Of a DNA stretch of 64,000 nt, positions 1-12,897 are shown in pieces (the first letter of the stretch is position 1; every line of letters starts with the position of its first letter). The stretch is taken from NCBI GenBank assembly GCA_027563935.2, contig JANVAS020000239.1:4154001-4218000 (forward strand), given 5' to 3'. Below the pieces are notes generated by a model, which had not been told where the DNA came from, searched no databases, and saw only the letters and a program-made list of their open reading frames with translations. The translations under genes were made by a program, and so were the position numbers. This DNA comes from Costus lasius (lineage: Eukaryota; Streptophyta; Magnoliopsida; Zingiberales; Costaceae).

Positions 1-61
1 CTGAGAAGTTTGGCCCAGCAAACTTCTCCCTTTCCAGTAGGGATCGCACATTGAAGCTCAT
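1..61 (-). CDS. gag: Copia A gag start, cut by window edge
   Basis: The first 20 codons of the Copia gag, beginning MSFNVRSLLEREKF, identical in sense to the gag starts of copies F, D and I. The ATG is the reverse complement of 59-61. Gag forms the particle shell that packages the element RNA; the zinc knuckle lies further in and is not visible here. The 21 bases between the ATG and the splice-acceptor-like site at 83-85 are open in the same frame, as in the other copies. Confidence 0.85.
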   Translation of the reverse strand, partial: MSFNVRSLLEREKFAGPNFS

Positions 62-571
62 GGTGTTCGTTGCTGCAGGAATCTACAACAATGCAAGAAC
101 AGCAAGGTCAGTATCAATGTTTAGAATCAATCCAGGACTTAAGAAAGATTCTTTTCTCACTATTTTATCTGACTGAAAAATCCATTAAAACAATCTGAAA
201 GAGTAAGACTCCTTTAGTGAGATGGGATCCAGATTTCATACTTGGTCTCCGCGTCCCGCTCAGGCGAGATAAGATGCACAGAGAGTACAAGCACTAATTT
301 CTGGTAGGCAGTCCCTGCCAATCGCCAACCCGTGCGATTCCCCTTCATCTGGGCAATCCAGCAGACTGTGCCAACTGAGTTGGTACAACACAGTCTCTGA
401 TCCCACAGATGGCTGCCTCCATATAGCTAACATATGCCCCATATGTAGCCTACATGGTCAAGCTGACCTGACCTACTCCCTGGACCACCACGTGCTATGC
501 TGAGCAACGAGAAGCGATAAATCCCTTCTCTGTAACACGCAGGTGAAATCACACACCGTCTGAAGATAGAT
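62..571 (-). other. Copia A leader, gag-proximal part
   Basis: Untranslated leader in reverse. It carries an acceptor-like signal on the minus strand: a TACTGAC branch-like word, a T-rich stretch and TTGTAG ending at 83, then 21 bases to the gag ATG. No gene is seen. The leader is cut at 571 by Gypsy B and resumes at 11553. Confidence 0.75.
567..571. repeat. Target site duplication of Gypsy B (TAGAT)
   Basis: TAGAT lies directly before the left LTR and again at 11553-11557 directly after the right LTR. Copy E holds the unsplit sequence AGATAGATGGGCG near 32241, which confirms the empty site. Confidence 0.95.
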
Positions 572-3500
572 TGTAACATCCCTCAGAATCACACCCCACA
601 CGCATACAAGTAAAATACGGGGTTTCAAAAAATTTTTACTCTTCCATTAAAACACAAGAAGAAAGCGGCATCGAAGGACATTACTACGGAACAGAAAACC
701 GCACAGAACTGAATAGGATCGATTACTAGGAAATAGAAATCCGGAAATCCAGAAAAAATCCGGCAGCAAGTATTCTAAACTACTGCTGCACAGACACACA
801 TATCTTGTAACAACAACAAACGTCCACACTACACATATGTGGAATTTCAGAAATATACAGAACTGATTATTCAGATACTAAAATAAACAACACAAATTCG
901 GTTACACATCTCAAATCGGACATTTCAAAATAAGAACCAATTCAATAAAAGAATCCAAGACTTGTATCCAATAATTTAAACGAAACAACTATAATATAAT
1001 ATCCTGAAAACAGGCATAAGCCCTTAGGAGATAAAACATGTCATATAGGTCATAATAAATTAGGCACGCAGGCCTGATAAATCTTTAGAAGACTATTCTT
1101 AGAAATGACATCAAACATTAGCGTCATATTAGCTGTAGCAATTACTGTCTTGATGTCTCACCTGAAAACATTTAAACAACGGAGGTGAGCTAAAAAGCTC
1201 AGTGAGTAAAAGACACTAAAAGTCATCCATAGTACACATCAAAAATATCATACTTAAGTTGAAATTCTTTTTATTTAACAGATAAGATAAATCAACTTAA
1301 CATGCATGCTCATATCAGAAACAAACACAATCAAATACAGATACTTGTAACAATAGGCATCAAACAGGTAGGATATGAATATACCAACCCATACCAACTA
1401 ACCACACCGCCTAATACATCTAAATACAGATCGAAACAGAACTACAGAAATCAGAACTGACAGACAGAAAATCAGAATTTTCAGAGTCCAAACGGATAGT
1501 CTACATCGGAAACAGAAAGGCCACAGAAGGCCTGATGACCACAGAAGGTCTGACCCCACCTCTGCCGAGGACGAGACAATGCATGCATATCAGAAACAGA
1601 ATGGTAGAGGAGATATCAGTGGGTGGCCCCCGTCTTGTCAGGACGTGGCACTCTGGTCTCCAATACCCAGAACAGAATGGTAGAGGAGGTATCAGTGGGT
1701 TGCCCCCGTCTTGTTAGGACGTGGCACTCTGGCCTCCAAAACCCAGAACTGAATGGTAGAGGAGGTATCAGTGGGTGGCCCCCGTCTTGTTAGGACGTGG
1801 CACTCTGGCCTCCAAAACCCAGAACTGAATGGTAGAGGAGGTATCAGTGGGTGGCCCCCGTCTTGTTAGGACGTGGCACTCTGGCCTCCAAAACCCAGAA
1901 CTGAATGGTAGAGGAGGTATCAGTGGGTGGCCCCCGTCTTGTTAGGACGTGGCACTCTGGCCTCCAAAACCCAGAACTGAATGGTAGAGGAGGTATCAAT
2001 GGGTGGCCCCCGTCTTGTTAGGACGTGGCACTCTGGCCTCCAATACCCAGAACAGAAATAGTGTCTCAAGGGTCGTAGTAGACTATCAGCACCATTACAG
2101 CGCCACAGAAGGAGGGTAAGGACACGGAAGAGTGCTACACTAGGGCATAATTTTACAGAACAGATTATACTGAAACGGAGAAGTAGGATCAACCACTACT
2201 TAATTCTTACATTATGCCCAAAGTCTAACAAACCAGAAAATGACACACCCTAATATCCAGTCCTTAAACACAGAACAGAATTTATATGAGTGAATTCCTT
2301 ACAACTAACCTTAATTCATGTCAAACCATTCTATGTTCTCACAAATGTTTTAACACATTCAAGGTTTTCAGAAACTTCACAACATATAAACAGAACAGGA
2401 AATATCCACATAACAAACAATTAAATACAGAACAGAAATTATTCATATAACAAACATTTAAACACAGAACAGAAATTATTCATGAAATAATCTCCTCAAA
2501 ATTTCTAAAACCGTGAGCTATAAAATTACTGTAAGGGGCGCCACTTTCAGAACCTTAACGGAACGCACAAATTTCATGTAAATAATTTCAGTCCCCCACT
2601 ACAGATAATTTTAATTACACGCTCGTGAAGAAAATTGACCAAAGCCCCAAAATTGGCTCGAACTATATTTTCGAAAATTCCTAAGTTCTTAGTTAAATCC
2701 CCAATTTTGTTTTCTCTAAAATTTCTCATCAAACAAATAAATTTTAGAAGAACTACAGACCACAATTTAAGAGGTTAAACCATACAATGTAAATTTTTCT
2801 CACAAAGGAATATTCGTCTAACCAAAACATAGCAGATTTATATTGTCAGTTTGCAAAATATATTTTTAGTCCAATTTCGAACCAAAGCTAGTCAATATTG
2901 TATTCAAAATGAAGCTCTCTGAATCTAGTTTCCAATAAAACTGGTTTCACAAGATTTCGAATTTTAGACAGGAAGATATAAGGGTTCGAACATAGGAAGG
3001 TCAGAATTTCAGATTTCAAGAAAACAGATTCATATATCAGACTTGCGACATTTATTTCAGATCCAATAACTAATCGAAAATAGGCGTTATGGGAGTCAAA
3101 ATAAAGCTCTTCGAGCCTACGGTCTAATAAAACTGATTTGACAAGATTTCGAGCTATACCTAGGGAGATATGATGGTTCGAACACATAAAGGTCGAAATC
3201 CAGAATTTCAGAAAACTGATTTTGTACAGCTAGATTGCAATACAGATTGAAATACGAATACAGCTCGGATATGGTCGATATCAGATTCAAATTAAAGCCG
3301 AATGTATCTAGTTTCATACAAAATTTATTTCGTGCGATTTGGATCTATAGACCATGAGATATTGGGGTTATAGTACACAAAGGTCAGATTAACGAATGCA
3401 GATTTCAGCAGAACAGGATTTTAAAACCCTATAATTATTTGAATTCAACCCCATACGAATAATCATGGCAAATAACGAATTTTAATTCGGATTAGACTCC

Positions 3501-4043
3501 TTAGGATCGAATTACTCACCAGAAAAATCGCCCACAGAGAAAACGCCGAAACAGGGGATCAGGGGTCTCCAGAAAGTTCGTCCACCACCAGTCTGCCACC
3601 ACCAGCGTCAGAAATTTTGCAGGAGCGCCAAGCACAGTGAGGGGCGACAACACAGGCGGCTAGGGCAAGAAACAAACCACAAATCGTGAGGGAGAGGAGC
3701 TCTCATGAATTTTCCCCCTTTTTTTTATTTTTTTTTTCCACCCCAAACGGATCCAAGATCCAATAACCCAATTAACTTAAGTGGAAATCGGCTTTAATGG
3801 GCTTACCTGGGCTTAACCACCATGCGCCACTCCAATAACACAGAAATATGCGCCACCATGGTGGAAGAATTCCAGGAGCAAATAGTCAAGGTTGAGGGTT
3901 CGAAGCCCCAATAAAAATAATTATTTTTGCCCTGTAGGGAAAAGTCCTACAATTAGGCAAAAATCCCAAAATTTTAACCGATAAAAATACAGAAACTGAA
4001 TTTCTAACCTTAAATCATAATTCAGAAAATCAAGGGCGTTACA
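572..4043 (-). repeat. Gypsy B 3' LTR (left copy)
   Basis: 3472 bp, bounded by TGTAAC and GTTACA. It contains six tandem 76-bp units (1593-2048), AT-rich non-coding sequence, and a T-run near 3718-3738. Short open frames within it appear identically in the right LTR and look like chance frames. It matches 8080-11552 nearly base for base. Confidence 0.95.
1593..2048. repeat. 76-bp tandem repeat, six units, in B LTR
   Basis: The unit starts AGAAC(A/T)GAATGGTAGAGG and includes GTGGCCCCCGTCTTG. Unit starts recur every 76 bases (1669, 1745, 1821, 1897, 1973, with the next match at 2049). The first unit is slightly divergent. The right LTR has the same number at 9101-9556. Confidence 0.9.
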
Positions 4044-4056
4044 TCCTCCCCCCCTT
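4044..4056 (-). other. Gypsy B polypurine tract
   Basis: On the minus strand AAGGGGGGGAGGA lies directly against the 3' LTR. This is the plus-strand priming site for reverse transcription, and its position fixes the element as minus-strand. Confidence 0.9.
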
Positions 4057-4072
4057 ATAGAGCTTTAGTCCT

Positions 4073-7000
4073 CTAAAGCTGACCAAGCCCGTCACTGAAC
4101 AGGTGAGGATGCTCCTTTCTCATCTCTGCTTCAACCTCCCAAGAGGCTTCTTCAACAGACTGATTTCCCCAGATGACTTTCACAAGTGGAATAACCTTAT
4201 TCCTCAGCACTTTCTCTTTTCTATCTTCAATTCTGAGAGGTTTCACCACAAAAGTCATGTTCTCTTCAAGCTGGAGAGGTTCCAACTCCAGAACATGAGA
4301 AGGATCAGAACAATATTTTCTGAGTGCAGAAACATGGAACACATTATGGAGGTGTTCCAGTGATGGGGGTAGAGCAAGTCGGTATGCCACAGGTCCAACC
4401 CTCTCAATGATATCAAAGGGACCAATGTACCTGGGACTCAATTTTCCTCTCTTCCCAAATCTCATCACCCCTTTCGTAGGCGAGACCTTTAGGAAAACAT
4501 GCTCTCCCACCAAAAACTCAAGAGGACGCCGCCTCACATCAGCATAACTCCTCTGTCTATCCTGAGCAATCTTCATCTTTTTCTGAATTTCTCTGATCTT
4601 CTCAGTGGCTTCCTGAACAGCATCAGACTTTAGCACTGTTCTGTCCCCAGTTTCCTCCCAGCATATAGGTGTTCTGCATTTCCTCCCATATAGGGCCTCA
4701 TATGGAGCCATCTGTATGCTAGAGTGGAAGCTATTGTTGTAGGTGAACTCTATCAGTGATAAGTCCAGATCCCACTCAACAGACCAGTCAATCACATAAG
4801 ATCTCAGAAGATCCTCAAGTGTCTGAATAGTTCTCTCTGTCTGACCATCAGATTGAGGATGATATGCAGTGCTGAAACTCAGATTAGTTCCCAAATCTTC
4901 CTGTAATTTCTTCCAAAACCTGGATAGAAATCGAGGATCACGATCAGAGACAATGTCCAAGGGAACTCCATGTAATCTGACAATCTCATCGATGTACAGT
5001 TTTGCTAACCGATCCAAACTGTAAGTCATTTTGATCGGTAAGAAGTGAGCCGACTTCGTGAGTCTGTCCACAATCACCCATACGGCATCATGATTCCTTC
5101 TGGTATTGGGCAGCCCACACACAAAGTCCATACTGATATGCTCCCACTTCCACTGAGGAATAGGGAGAGACTGCATCAAACCGCCCAGCCTCTGATGCTC
5201 AGCCTTCACGGTTTGGCAAGTCAAACATCTGGACACAAACAAATGCACATCCTTCTTCATACCATGCCACCAGAAAGTCTTTTTCAGATCCTGATACATC
5301 TTGGTACTACCAGGATGAACGGTATACTTAGTGCAATGACTTTCCTTAAGAATGTCATTTCTCAACTCAGGGTCCTCAGGGACACAGACCCTTCTACGGA
5401 ATCTGAGGAGACCATCATCCGACATACTGAAATTCTCATCCCAGCCTTGCTCAGACCTCTCTTTCCACCGTAGAATATCCTGATCTGACTGCTGCCCTGA
5501 TCTCAGTCTCTGCAGTAAGTCTGACTGAACCCTGAGAGAAGCCAGAAGACCGCCTCTCTCACCCGGAGTCACACTCAGATGCATGTCACTGAACTCCTGC
5601 AATAGTCGCCACTCCTGGACTCGCAGTGCAGCTATCTGAGTCACAGGATACCGACTAAGCGCATCAGCCACCACATTGGCTTTACCAGACTGATATTGGA
5701 TGGTGAAGTCATAATCCTTTATCAATTCAAGCCATCGCCTCTGTCTCATATTCAGCTCTTTCTGAGTGAAGATATACTTCAAGCTCTGGTGATCTGTAAA
5801 CAATTCAAATGTCTGTCCAAACAGATAGTGCCTCCAGATTTTCAAGGCAAAAACTACAGCTGCCAACTCCAGATCATGAGTGGGGTAGTTTACCTCGTAG
5901 TCTTTGAGTTGCCTTGAAGCATAAGCAACTACTTTTCCTTGCTGCATCAGTACAGCACCCAGACCCTTACCAGAGGCATCAGTGTAAACAGTGAACTTCT
6001 CTCCATCACAGGGAATGATGAGGATAGGAGCACTGGTCAGTCTCTTTTTCAGTTCCTGAAAACTAGACTCACAATCATCAGACCACTCAAACTTCAAATT
6101 CTTTCTAGTTAGCTTAGTCAGAGGACCTGCCAGCTTGGAAAAACCCTCCACAAAGCGGCGGTAGTATCCAGCTAAGCCCAGAAAACTTCTGACCTCAGTC
6201 GCTGTAGTAGGTCTTCCCCAGTGAAGAATGGCCTCCACCTTCACTGGATCCACAGACACACCCTGGCTAGAAATAATGTGTCCCAGAAAACCAATCTGAT
6301 CTAGCCAGAACTCACATTTGCTGGCCTTAGCATATAGCCGCTTCAGCCGCAGAATCTCCAGCACCTTGCCCAAATCCTGAGAGTGGTCTTGCGCATTCTT
6401 GGAGTAGATCAGAATATCATCAATGAAGACGACCACACATTTGTCCAGGAGCTCATGAAACACCCTGTTCATCAGATCCATAAACACCGCAGGAGCATTT
6501 GTCAGTCCAAAGGGCATAACAAGAAATTCATAGTGCCCATACCTGGTCCTGAATGCAGTTTTAGGTACATCCTCCTCCCGAACACTCATCTGATAATAGC
6601 CAGACCTCAGGTCAATTTTAGAGAATACAGTAGCACCCTGCAACTGATCAAAGAGATCATCAATACGGGGTAATGGGTACTTATTCTTAACAGTCACTTG
6701 ATTGAGTTGACGGTAATCGATGCACATGCGCAAAGTACCATCCTTCTTCTTCACAAATAACACAGGTGCTCCCCATGGAGAAACACTGGGCCGAATATAC
6801 CCCTTCTCTAATAGTTCTTCCAGTTGCTTCTTCAGCTCTGTCAGTTCTGAAGTTGCCATCCTGTAAGGAGCTTTAGATATCGGTGCTGTGCCTGGCAACA
6901 ACTCGATACCAAACTCAACTTCTCTGCTGGGTGGTAACCCAGATAAATCAGAGAAGACGTCAGCAAACTCTCTTACCACAGGAATTTTAGCCAGATCCAA

Positions 7001-7975
7001 ATCAGGCTCAGTCTGCACCTTGACATGCGCCAGATACCTCTTGCAGCCCTGGGCTAAAAGCTTCCTGGCCTGCAGATGAGATATCACCAAAGGCTCTTGT
7101 TCTGAAATCCGGCCTTGGATAACCAGTTGCTGTCCATCACTTAGATGCAGAGTAATTAACTTTTCAAAACAATCTAAAGTAGCATGATAGGCAGACAGCC
7201 AATCCATGCCCAGAATGATGTCATAGTCTTTCATAGGAAGACTAATCAAATCAATAGGTAAATCATATCCTTCAACCTTAATCAAATAGTCAGGATATGC
7301 TATATCTGTAGATACGGCCTCATACTGATCCACCGTCAGGTCACCCTGATCAAGATGAATAAACTCCACCTCGCGCTCCTCAGATAAGCTAGAGGGGAAA
7401 AACTTGGCATTGAACTTCATCATGAAGTACTGCCAATCAACAACTCCGGATTCAGTTGCCGCCAGTCTGACGACTCCCTTCCACCAGTCTTCGGCATCTC
7501 CATGCAACATGAAGACAGACAAACATAGCTTGTCTGCATCATCACAGCGCAGAACCTGGAAAATCTTTTCCAGTGTCAAAAGCCAATCCTCAGCCGCTCT
7601 GGGCCCCGGACTACCATAAAATGCAGTCGGGTTCAGGTGCTGAAACTCTCGAACCAACCGAGCATATCGTTGATGTGCGCCATCACCCAGAGGAGAACCA
7701 GCGCCACCCACACAGTGTCCAGCCGGTTGTGACTGTGACTGAGGCTGTGTCTGCGACAGCCGCTGCAATAACTGTTGCTGAACCTCCATGTGCTGTGCCT
7801 GCTGCTGCTGCATCATCAGAGTTTGCTGCTGGATGAATGCGTTCTGTTGTTGCATCATAGCAGTCATAGCCTCCATGGCCTGCCTCAGATCAGGCTGTTG
7901 ATCACCGTTGCTACTGCTAGCTCTTGGTCGCACCATTTTTACCTGCATCACATAACACAGTAGAATAACAACCAA
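4073..7975 (-). CDS. gag-pol: Gypsy B gag-pol with internal gag/protease deletion
   Basis: One 1300-codon frame. Residues 1-220 are N-terminal Gag: a Gln/Met-rich stretch, then a retrotransposon Gag core with DAEDWWKG. At Ala220/Val221 the sequence jumps into the distal protease (YDIILGMDW follows), so the CCHC zinc knuckle and the protease D-T/S-G active site are absent, with the frame kept. Reverse transcriptase has FIDD at 517-520; RNase H has TDAS with Asp666; integrase has a zinc-binding His at 887 and a D950, D1011, E1047 catalytic set (35 residues between D1011 and E1047). A chromodomain-like tail ([17 protein letters not shown]) ends the protein. The start could be Met1 or Met14 (MVRPRA). 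Gag assembly and self-cleavage should be impaired, so recent movement probably used proteins from a complete relative. Confidence 0.9.
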   Translation of the reverse strand: MVVILLCYVMQVKMVRPRASSSNGDQQPDLRQAMEAMTAMMQQQNAFIQQQTLMMQQQQAQHMEVQQQLLQRLSQTQPQSQSQPAGHCVGGAGSPLGDGAHQRYARLVREFQHLNPTAFYGSPGPRAAEDWLLTLEKIFQVLRCDDADKLCLSVFMLHGDAEDWWKGVVRLAATESGVVDWQYFMMKFNAKFFPSSLSEEREVEFIHLDQGDLTVDQYEAVSTDIAYPDYLIKVEGYDLPIDLISLPMKDYDIILGMDWLSAYHATLDCFEKLITLHLSDGQQLVIQGRISEQEPLVISHLQARKLLAQGCKRYLAHVKVQTEPDLDLAKIPVVREFADVFSDLSGLPPSREVEFGIELLPGTAPISKAPYRMATSELTELKKQLEELLEKGYIRPSVSPWGAPVLFVKKKDGTLRMCIDYRQLNQVTVKNKYPLPRIDDLFDQLQGATVFSKIDLRSGYYQMSVREEDVPKTAFRTRYGHYEFLVMPFGLTNAPAVFMDLMNRVFHELLDKCVVVFIDDILIYSKNAQDHSQDLGKVLEILRLKRLYAKASKCEFWLDQIGFLGHIISSQGVSVDPVKVEAILHWGRPTTATEVRSFLGLAGYYRRFVEGFSKLAGPLTKLTRKNLKFEWSDDCESSFQELKKRLTSAPILIIPCDGEKFTVYTDASGKGLGAVLMQQGKVVAYASRQLKDYEVNYPTHDLELAAVVFALKIWRHYLFGQTFELFTDHQSLKYIFTQKELNMRQRRWLELIKDYDFTIQYQSGKANVVADALSRYPVTQIAALRVQEWRLLQEFSDMHLSVTPGERGGLLASLRVQSDLLQRLRSGQQSDQDILRWKERSEQGWDENFSMSDDGLLRFRRRVCVPEDPELRNDILKESHCTKYTVHPGSTKMYQDLKKTFWWHGMKKDVHLFVSRCLTCQTVKAEHQRLGGLMQSLPIPQWKWEHISMDFVCGLPNTRRNHDAVWVIVDRLTKSAHFLPIKMTYSLDRLAKLYIDEIVRLHGVPLDIVSDRDPRFLSRFWKKLQEDLGTNLSFSTAYHPQSDGQTERTIQTLEDLLRSYVIDWSVEWDLDLSLIEFTYNNSFHSSIQMAPYEALYGRKCRTPICWEETGDRTVLKSDAVQEATEKIREIQKKMKIAQDRQRSYADVRRRPLEFLVGEHVFLKVSPTKGVMRFGKRGKLSPRYIGPFDIIERVGPVAYRLALPPSLEHLHNVFHVSALRKYCSDPSHVLELEPLQLEENMTFVVKPLRIEDRKEKVLRNKVIPLVKVIWGNQSVEEASWEVEAEMRKEHPHLFSDGLGQL

Positions 7976-8066
7976 TATTCAATCACAAATCAGATCCTAA
8001 CTTGGTTTCTAGCAATACACAAACAAAGTTTTCCTTCCCCGGAGTTTCTAATTGCTAGTAAAATTC

Positions 8067-8077
8067 CTCTGATACCA
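8067..8077 (-). other. Gypsy B primer binding site (tRNA-iMet)
   Basis: TGGTATCAGAG on the minus strand, two bases inside the 5' LTR. It is complementary to the 3' end of plant initiator Met tRNA and starts minus-strand DNA synthesis. The 5' untranslated part of B is short (7976-8079). Confidence 0.92.
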
Positions 8078-8079
8078 TC

Positions 8080-11000
8080 TGTAACATCCCTCAGAATCAC
8101 ACCCCACACGCATACAAGTAAAATACGGGGTTTCAAAAAATTTTTACTCTTCCATTAAAACACAAGAAGAAAGCGGCATCGAAGGACATTACTACGGAAC
8201 AGAAAACCGCACAGAACTGAATAGGATCGATTACTAGGAAATAGAAATCCGGAAATCCAGAAAAAATCCGGCAGCAAGTATTCTAAACTACTGCTGCACA
8301 GACACACATATCTTGTAACAACAACAAACGTCCACACTACACATATGTGGAATTTCAGAAATATACAGAACTGATTATTCAGATACTAAAATAAACAACA
8401 CAAATTCGGTTACACATCTCAAATCGGACATTTCAAAATAAGAACCAATTCAATAAAAGAATCCAAGACTTGTATCCAATAATTTAAACGAAACAACTAT
8501 AATATAATATCCTGAAAACAGGCATAAGCCCTTAGGAGATAAAACATGTCATATAGGTCATAATAAATTAGGCACGCAGGCCTGATAAATCTTTAGAAGA
8601 CTATTCTTAGAAATGACATCAAACATTAGCGTCATATTAGCTGTAGCAATTACTGTCTTGATGTCTCACCTGAAAACATTTAAACAACGGAGGTGAGCTA
8701 AAAAGCTCAGTGAGTAAAAGACACTAAAAGTCATCCATAGTACACATCAAAAATATCATACTTAAGTTGAAATTCTTTTTATTTAACAGATAAGATAAAT
8801 CAACTTAACATGCATGCTCATATCAGAAACAAACACAATCAAATACAGATACTTGTAACAATAGGCATCAAACAGGTAGGATATGAATATACCAACCCAT
8901 ACCAACTAACCACACCGCCTAATACATCTAAATACAGATCGAAACAGAACTACAGAAATCAGAACTGACAGACAGAAAATCAGAATTTTCAGAGTCCAAA
9001 CGGATAGTCTACATCGGAAACAGAAAGGCCACAGAAGGCCTGATGACCACAGAAGGTCTGACCCCACCTCTGCCGAGGACGAGACAATGCATGCATATCA
9101 GAAACAGAATGGTAGAGGAGATATCAGTGGGTGGCCCCCGTCTTGTCAGGACGTGGCACTCTGGTCTCCAATACCCAGAACAGAATGGTAGAGGAGGTAT
9201 TAGTGGGTGGCCCCCGTCTTGTTAGGACGTGGCACTCTGGCCTCCAAAACCCAGAACTGAATGGTAGAGGAGGTATCAGTGGGTGGCCCCCGTCTTGTTA
9301 GGACGTGGCACTCTGGCCTCCAAAACCCAGAACTGAATGGTAGAGGAGGTATCAGTGGGTGGCCCCCGTCTTGTTAGGACGTGGCACTCTGGCCTCCAAA
9401 ACCCAGAACTGAATGGTAGAGGAGGTATCAGTGGGTGGCCCCCGTCTTGTTAGGACGTGGCACTCTGGCCTCCAAAACCCAGAACTGAATGGTAGAGGAG
9501 GTATCAGTGGGTGGCCCCCGTCTTGTTAGGACGTGGCACTCTGGCCTCCAATACCCAGAACAGAAATAGTGTCTCAAGGGTCGTAGTAGACTATCAGCAC
9601 CATTACAGCGCCACAGAAGGAGGGTAAGGACACGGAAGAGTGCTACACTAGGGCATAATTTTACAGAACAGATTATACTGAAACGGAGAAGTAGGATCAA
9701 CCACTACTTAATTCTTACATTATGCCCAAAGTCTAACAAACCAGAAAATGACACACCCTAATATCTAGTCCTTAAACACAGAATAGAATTTATATGAGTG
9801 AATTCCTTACAACTAACCTTAATTCATGTCAAACCATTCTATGTTCTCACAAATGTTTTAACACATTCAAGGTTTTCAGAAACTTCACAACATATAAACA
9901 GAACAGGAAATATCCACATAACAAACAATTAAATACAGAACAGAAATTATTCATATAACAAACATTTAAACACAGAACAGAAATTATTCATGAAATAATC
10001 TCCTCAAAATTTCTAAAACCGTGAGCTATAAAATTACTGTAAGGGGCGCCACTTTCAGAACCTTAACGGAACGCACAAATTTCATGTAAATAATTTCAGT
10101 CCCCCACTACAGATAATTTTAATTACACGCTCGTGAAGAAAATTGACCAAAGCCCCAAAATTGGCTCGAACTATATTTTCGAAAATTCCTAAGTTCTTAG
10201 TTAAATCCCCAATTTTGTTTTCTCTAAAATTTCTCATCAAACAAATAAATTTTAGAAGAACTACAGACCACAATTTAAGAGGTTAAACCATACAATGTAA
10301 ATTTTTCTCACAAAGGAATATTCGTCTAACCAAAACATAGCAGATTTATATTGTCAGTTTGCAAAATATATTTTTAGTCCAATTTCGAACCAAAGCTAGT
10401 CAATATTGTATTCAAAATGAAGCTCTCTGAATCTAGTTTCCAATAAAACTGGTTTCACAAGATTTCGAATTTTAGACAGGAAGATATAAGGGTTCGAACA
10501 TAGGAAGGTCAGAATTTCAGATTTCAAGAAAACAGATTCATATATCAGACTTGCGACATTTATTTCAGATCCAATAACTAATCGAAAATAGGCGTTATGG
10601 GAGTCAAAATAAAGCTCTTCGAGCCTACGGTCTAATAAAACTGATTTGACAAGATTTCGAGCTATACCTAGGGAGATATGATGGTTCGAACACATAAAGG
10701 TCGAAATCCAGAATTTCAGAAAACTGATTTTGTACAGCTAGATTGCAATACAGATTGAAATACGAATACAGCTCGGATATGGTCGATATCAGATTCAAAT
10801 TAAAGCCGAATGTATCTAGTTTCATACAAAATTTATTTCGTGCGATTTGGATCTATAGACCATGAGATATTGGGGTTATAGTACACAAAGGTCAGATTAA
10901 CGAATGCAGATTTCAGCAGAACAGGATTTTAAAACCCTATAATTATTTGAATTCAACCCCATACGAATAATCATGGCAAATAACGAATTTTAATTCGGAT

Positions 11001-11552
11001 TAGACTCCTTAGGATCGAATTACTCACCAGAAAAATCGCCCACAGAGAAAACGCCGAAACAGGGGATCAGGGGTCTCCAGAAAGTTCGTCCACCACCAGT
11101 CTGCCACCACCAGCGTCAGAAATTTTGCAGGAGCGCCAAGCACAGTGAGGGGCGACAACACAGGCGGCTAGGGCAAGAAACAAACCACAAATCGTGAGGG
11201 AGAGGAGCTCTCATGAATTTTCCCCCTTTTTTTTTATTTTTTTTTTCCACCCCAAACGGATCCAAGATCCAATAACCCAATTAACTTAAGTGGAAATCGG
11301 CTTTAATGGGCTTACCTGGGCTTAACCACCATGCGCCACTCCAATAACACAGAAATATGCGCCACCATGGTGGAAGAATTCCAGGAGCAAATAGTCAAGG
11401 TTGAGGGTTCGAAGCCCCAACAAAAATAATTATTTTTGCCCTGTAGGGAAAAGTCCTACAATTAGGCAAAAATCCCAAAATTTTAACCGATAAAAATACA
11501 GAAACTGAATTTCTAACCTTAAATCATAATTCAGAAAATCAAGGGCGTTACA
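8080..11552 (-). repeat. Gypsy B 5' LTR (right copy)
   Basis: 3473 bp and the promoter-bearing copy, since the element is minus-strand. It is near-identical to 572-4043; the extra base is in the T-run near 11226. I could not place the transcription start with confidence. Confidence 0.95.
9101..9556. repeat. 76-bp tandem repeat, second copy, in B 5' LTR
   Basis: The same six-unit array as 1593-2048, offset by 7508 bases. The equal unit number in both LTRs fits a recent insertion with no repeat expansion or loss since. Confidence 0.9.
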
Positions 11553-11924
11553 TAGATGGGCGTGCCCACTGAGTGGGTACAACACGGCCCCAACGATAGT
11601 CAGAACAGTGAGGTTTCGCGTCAGAAGGCTTACGTGCTTGATATTTTGCGTTAGATTTTAACTGTCCTTTTATCTTCTTAACTATCATGCAAACCCTATG
11701 GTGATAGCAAAAGATAAATAAATCATGCAATTCTAATTATTTAAACAATAAAAGAAAGCATGATGATCTTATGTGGTAAACGCCCATCAAGCCTAGGTAA
11801 GACCTTAAGAAAACTTAAGTCTTCACTTGAGCTTTTCATGAGTTATTTGCATCTCATCTGGCCCAGACCAGGGCCCAAGCGCCCTCTGCAGCTCAGGTGC
11901 GCCCACCTGGTAGATGCGCCTGTC

Positions 11925-11941
11925 ATAGGGTCGAACCCTAT
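11925..11941 (-). other. Leader hairpin with T-arm-like loop
   Basis: The minus strand reads ATAGGGTTCGACCCTAT, a perfect six-base stem around TTCGA. In I (45681-45697) the outer pair is C-G instead of A-T, a compensating change. The loop resembles a tRNA T-arm or Pol III B-box, but no full tRNA fold is visible. Confidence 0.6.
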
Positions 11942-12883
11942 ACCTCCCACCTGGTCAAGCCACTGCTGCATGCGACAATGCCATGTGTGCTCCGTGCTCT
12001 TGTCTGATTAAAATTACAATTTAATCTATCTAGACAAGATTGACACGCAGGTCAATTACACAATAAATTAATTAAAATATGATGCGCAGATCACAAATAT
12101 AATAATTTACATTTTGTTTTAATCCAGGCACGCAGGCCCCAGCACAGCACACATTAAAAGGGCAACCCACATAAGATGAAATAGACATACATCATGGTAT
12201 TCATTCATCATGTGATCCAATAACAAAATAAAATTTTGAAAACCCCTTGGCATCAATTTTATTTTTGTTATGTGCCCTACTACCTTACAACGGTCCATTA
12301 ATAGGGATCCACTCATCAGACCTAGTCAGATCCACTGCCCTTGCATGCACCAAGTCCTAACTGACTTGAGTCGACCCAATGGTCAACCATGCATGCGCTG
12401 GGCTGAACAACCCTCATGAGTTCTGGCAAGCGGGTGTGACCCCGGGCCTAACTCATGTGTGTTCACTGGTTGTCTCAACCAGACATCGCTACACGCCTGT
12501 CTGCAGTCGACCTATAGCCACCTCGTGCTTGCGCACAGGTGCCATCTGGTCGACCCATCTAGGCTGTCAGATCGTCTGATCAGACTATTTGGATCTAGAC
12601 TTGACTGTGACTTCAACCCTATCAACCCGTCTAAGGGTTTAAAGTAGGCGCTTATAGATCTAGATGGAGCGCGCAAGATGTTACAAGTTTTTTTAGGTAA
12701 AAACAACTTACAACATGCGCAACAAAGTAAGAAGCTTTCATCTAAGTTAACATGTGCAACTAGATACTTGTATCTAAGGTAACATGCGCAAACTTAATGA
12801 AACTTTCATATAGATCTATAACATGTATTAGCATACCCTGATCACAACAAGCAAAAGCAATCATATGAACATGCGAAAACCAT

Positions 12884-12895
12884 GCTTTGATACCA
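12884..12895 (-). other. Copia A primer binding site, one base changed
   Basis: TGGTATCAAAGC on the minus strand, two bases from the LTR. The family form is TGGTATCAGAGC (initiator Met tRNA); here one G is A. Confidence 0.85.
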
Positions 12896-12897
12896 AT

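Larger units (their letters stand above)
572..11552 (-). mobile_element. Gypsy element B, Tekay/Del-like chromovirus
   Basis: A structurally complete 10981-bp LTR retrotransposon on the minus strand: two LTRs (572-4043 and 8080-11552) that begin TGTAAC and end GTTACA, a G-rich polypurine tract beside the left LTR, an initiator-Met-tRNA primer site beside the right LTR, one 1300-codon open frame between, and a perfect TAGAT duplication. Domain order protease-RT-RNaseH-integrase marks Ty3/gypsy. The very long LTRs, Met primer site and chromodomain-like C-terminus point to the Tekay/Del clade; the clade name is inference. By eye the LTRs differ at about six bases plus one T-run length, so the insertion is recent. 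Confidence 0.95.
11553..12897 (-). other. Copia A leader, LTR-proximal part
   Basis: Continuation of A's leader after Gypsy B. It is non-coding in every frame I compared and homologous to the leaders of D (34176-35981) and I (44758-46560). It holds a T-arm-like hairpin (11925-11941) and the primer site at its right end. Confidence 0.85.

Noticed and set aside
1535..1717. Short frames over the 76-bp repeats in the Gypsy B LTRs
   Set aside because: 76 is not a multiple of three, so each unit changes frame; the frames are by-products of the repeat.
5045..5473. Plus-strand frames of 60-142 codons across 4103-7963
   Set aside because: They are antisense shadows of the 1300-codon Gypsy B gene, which carries all recognisable motifs.
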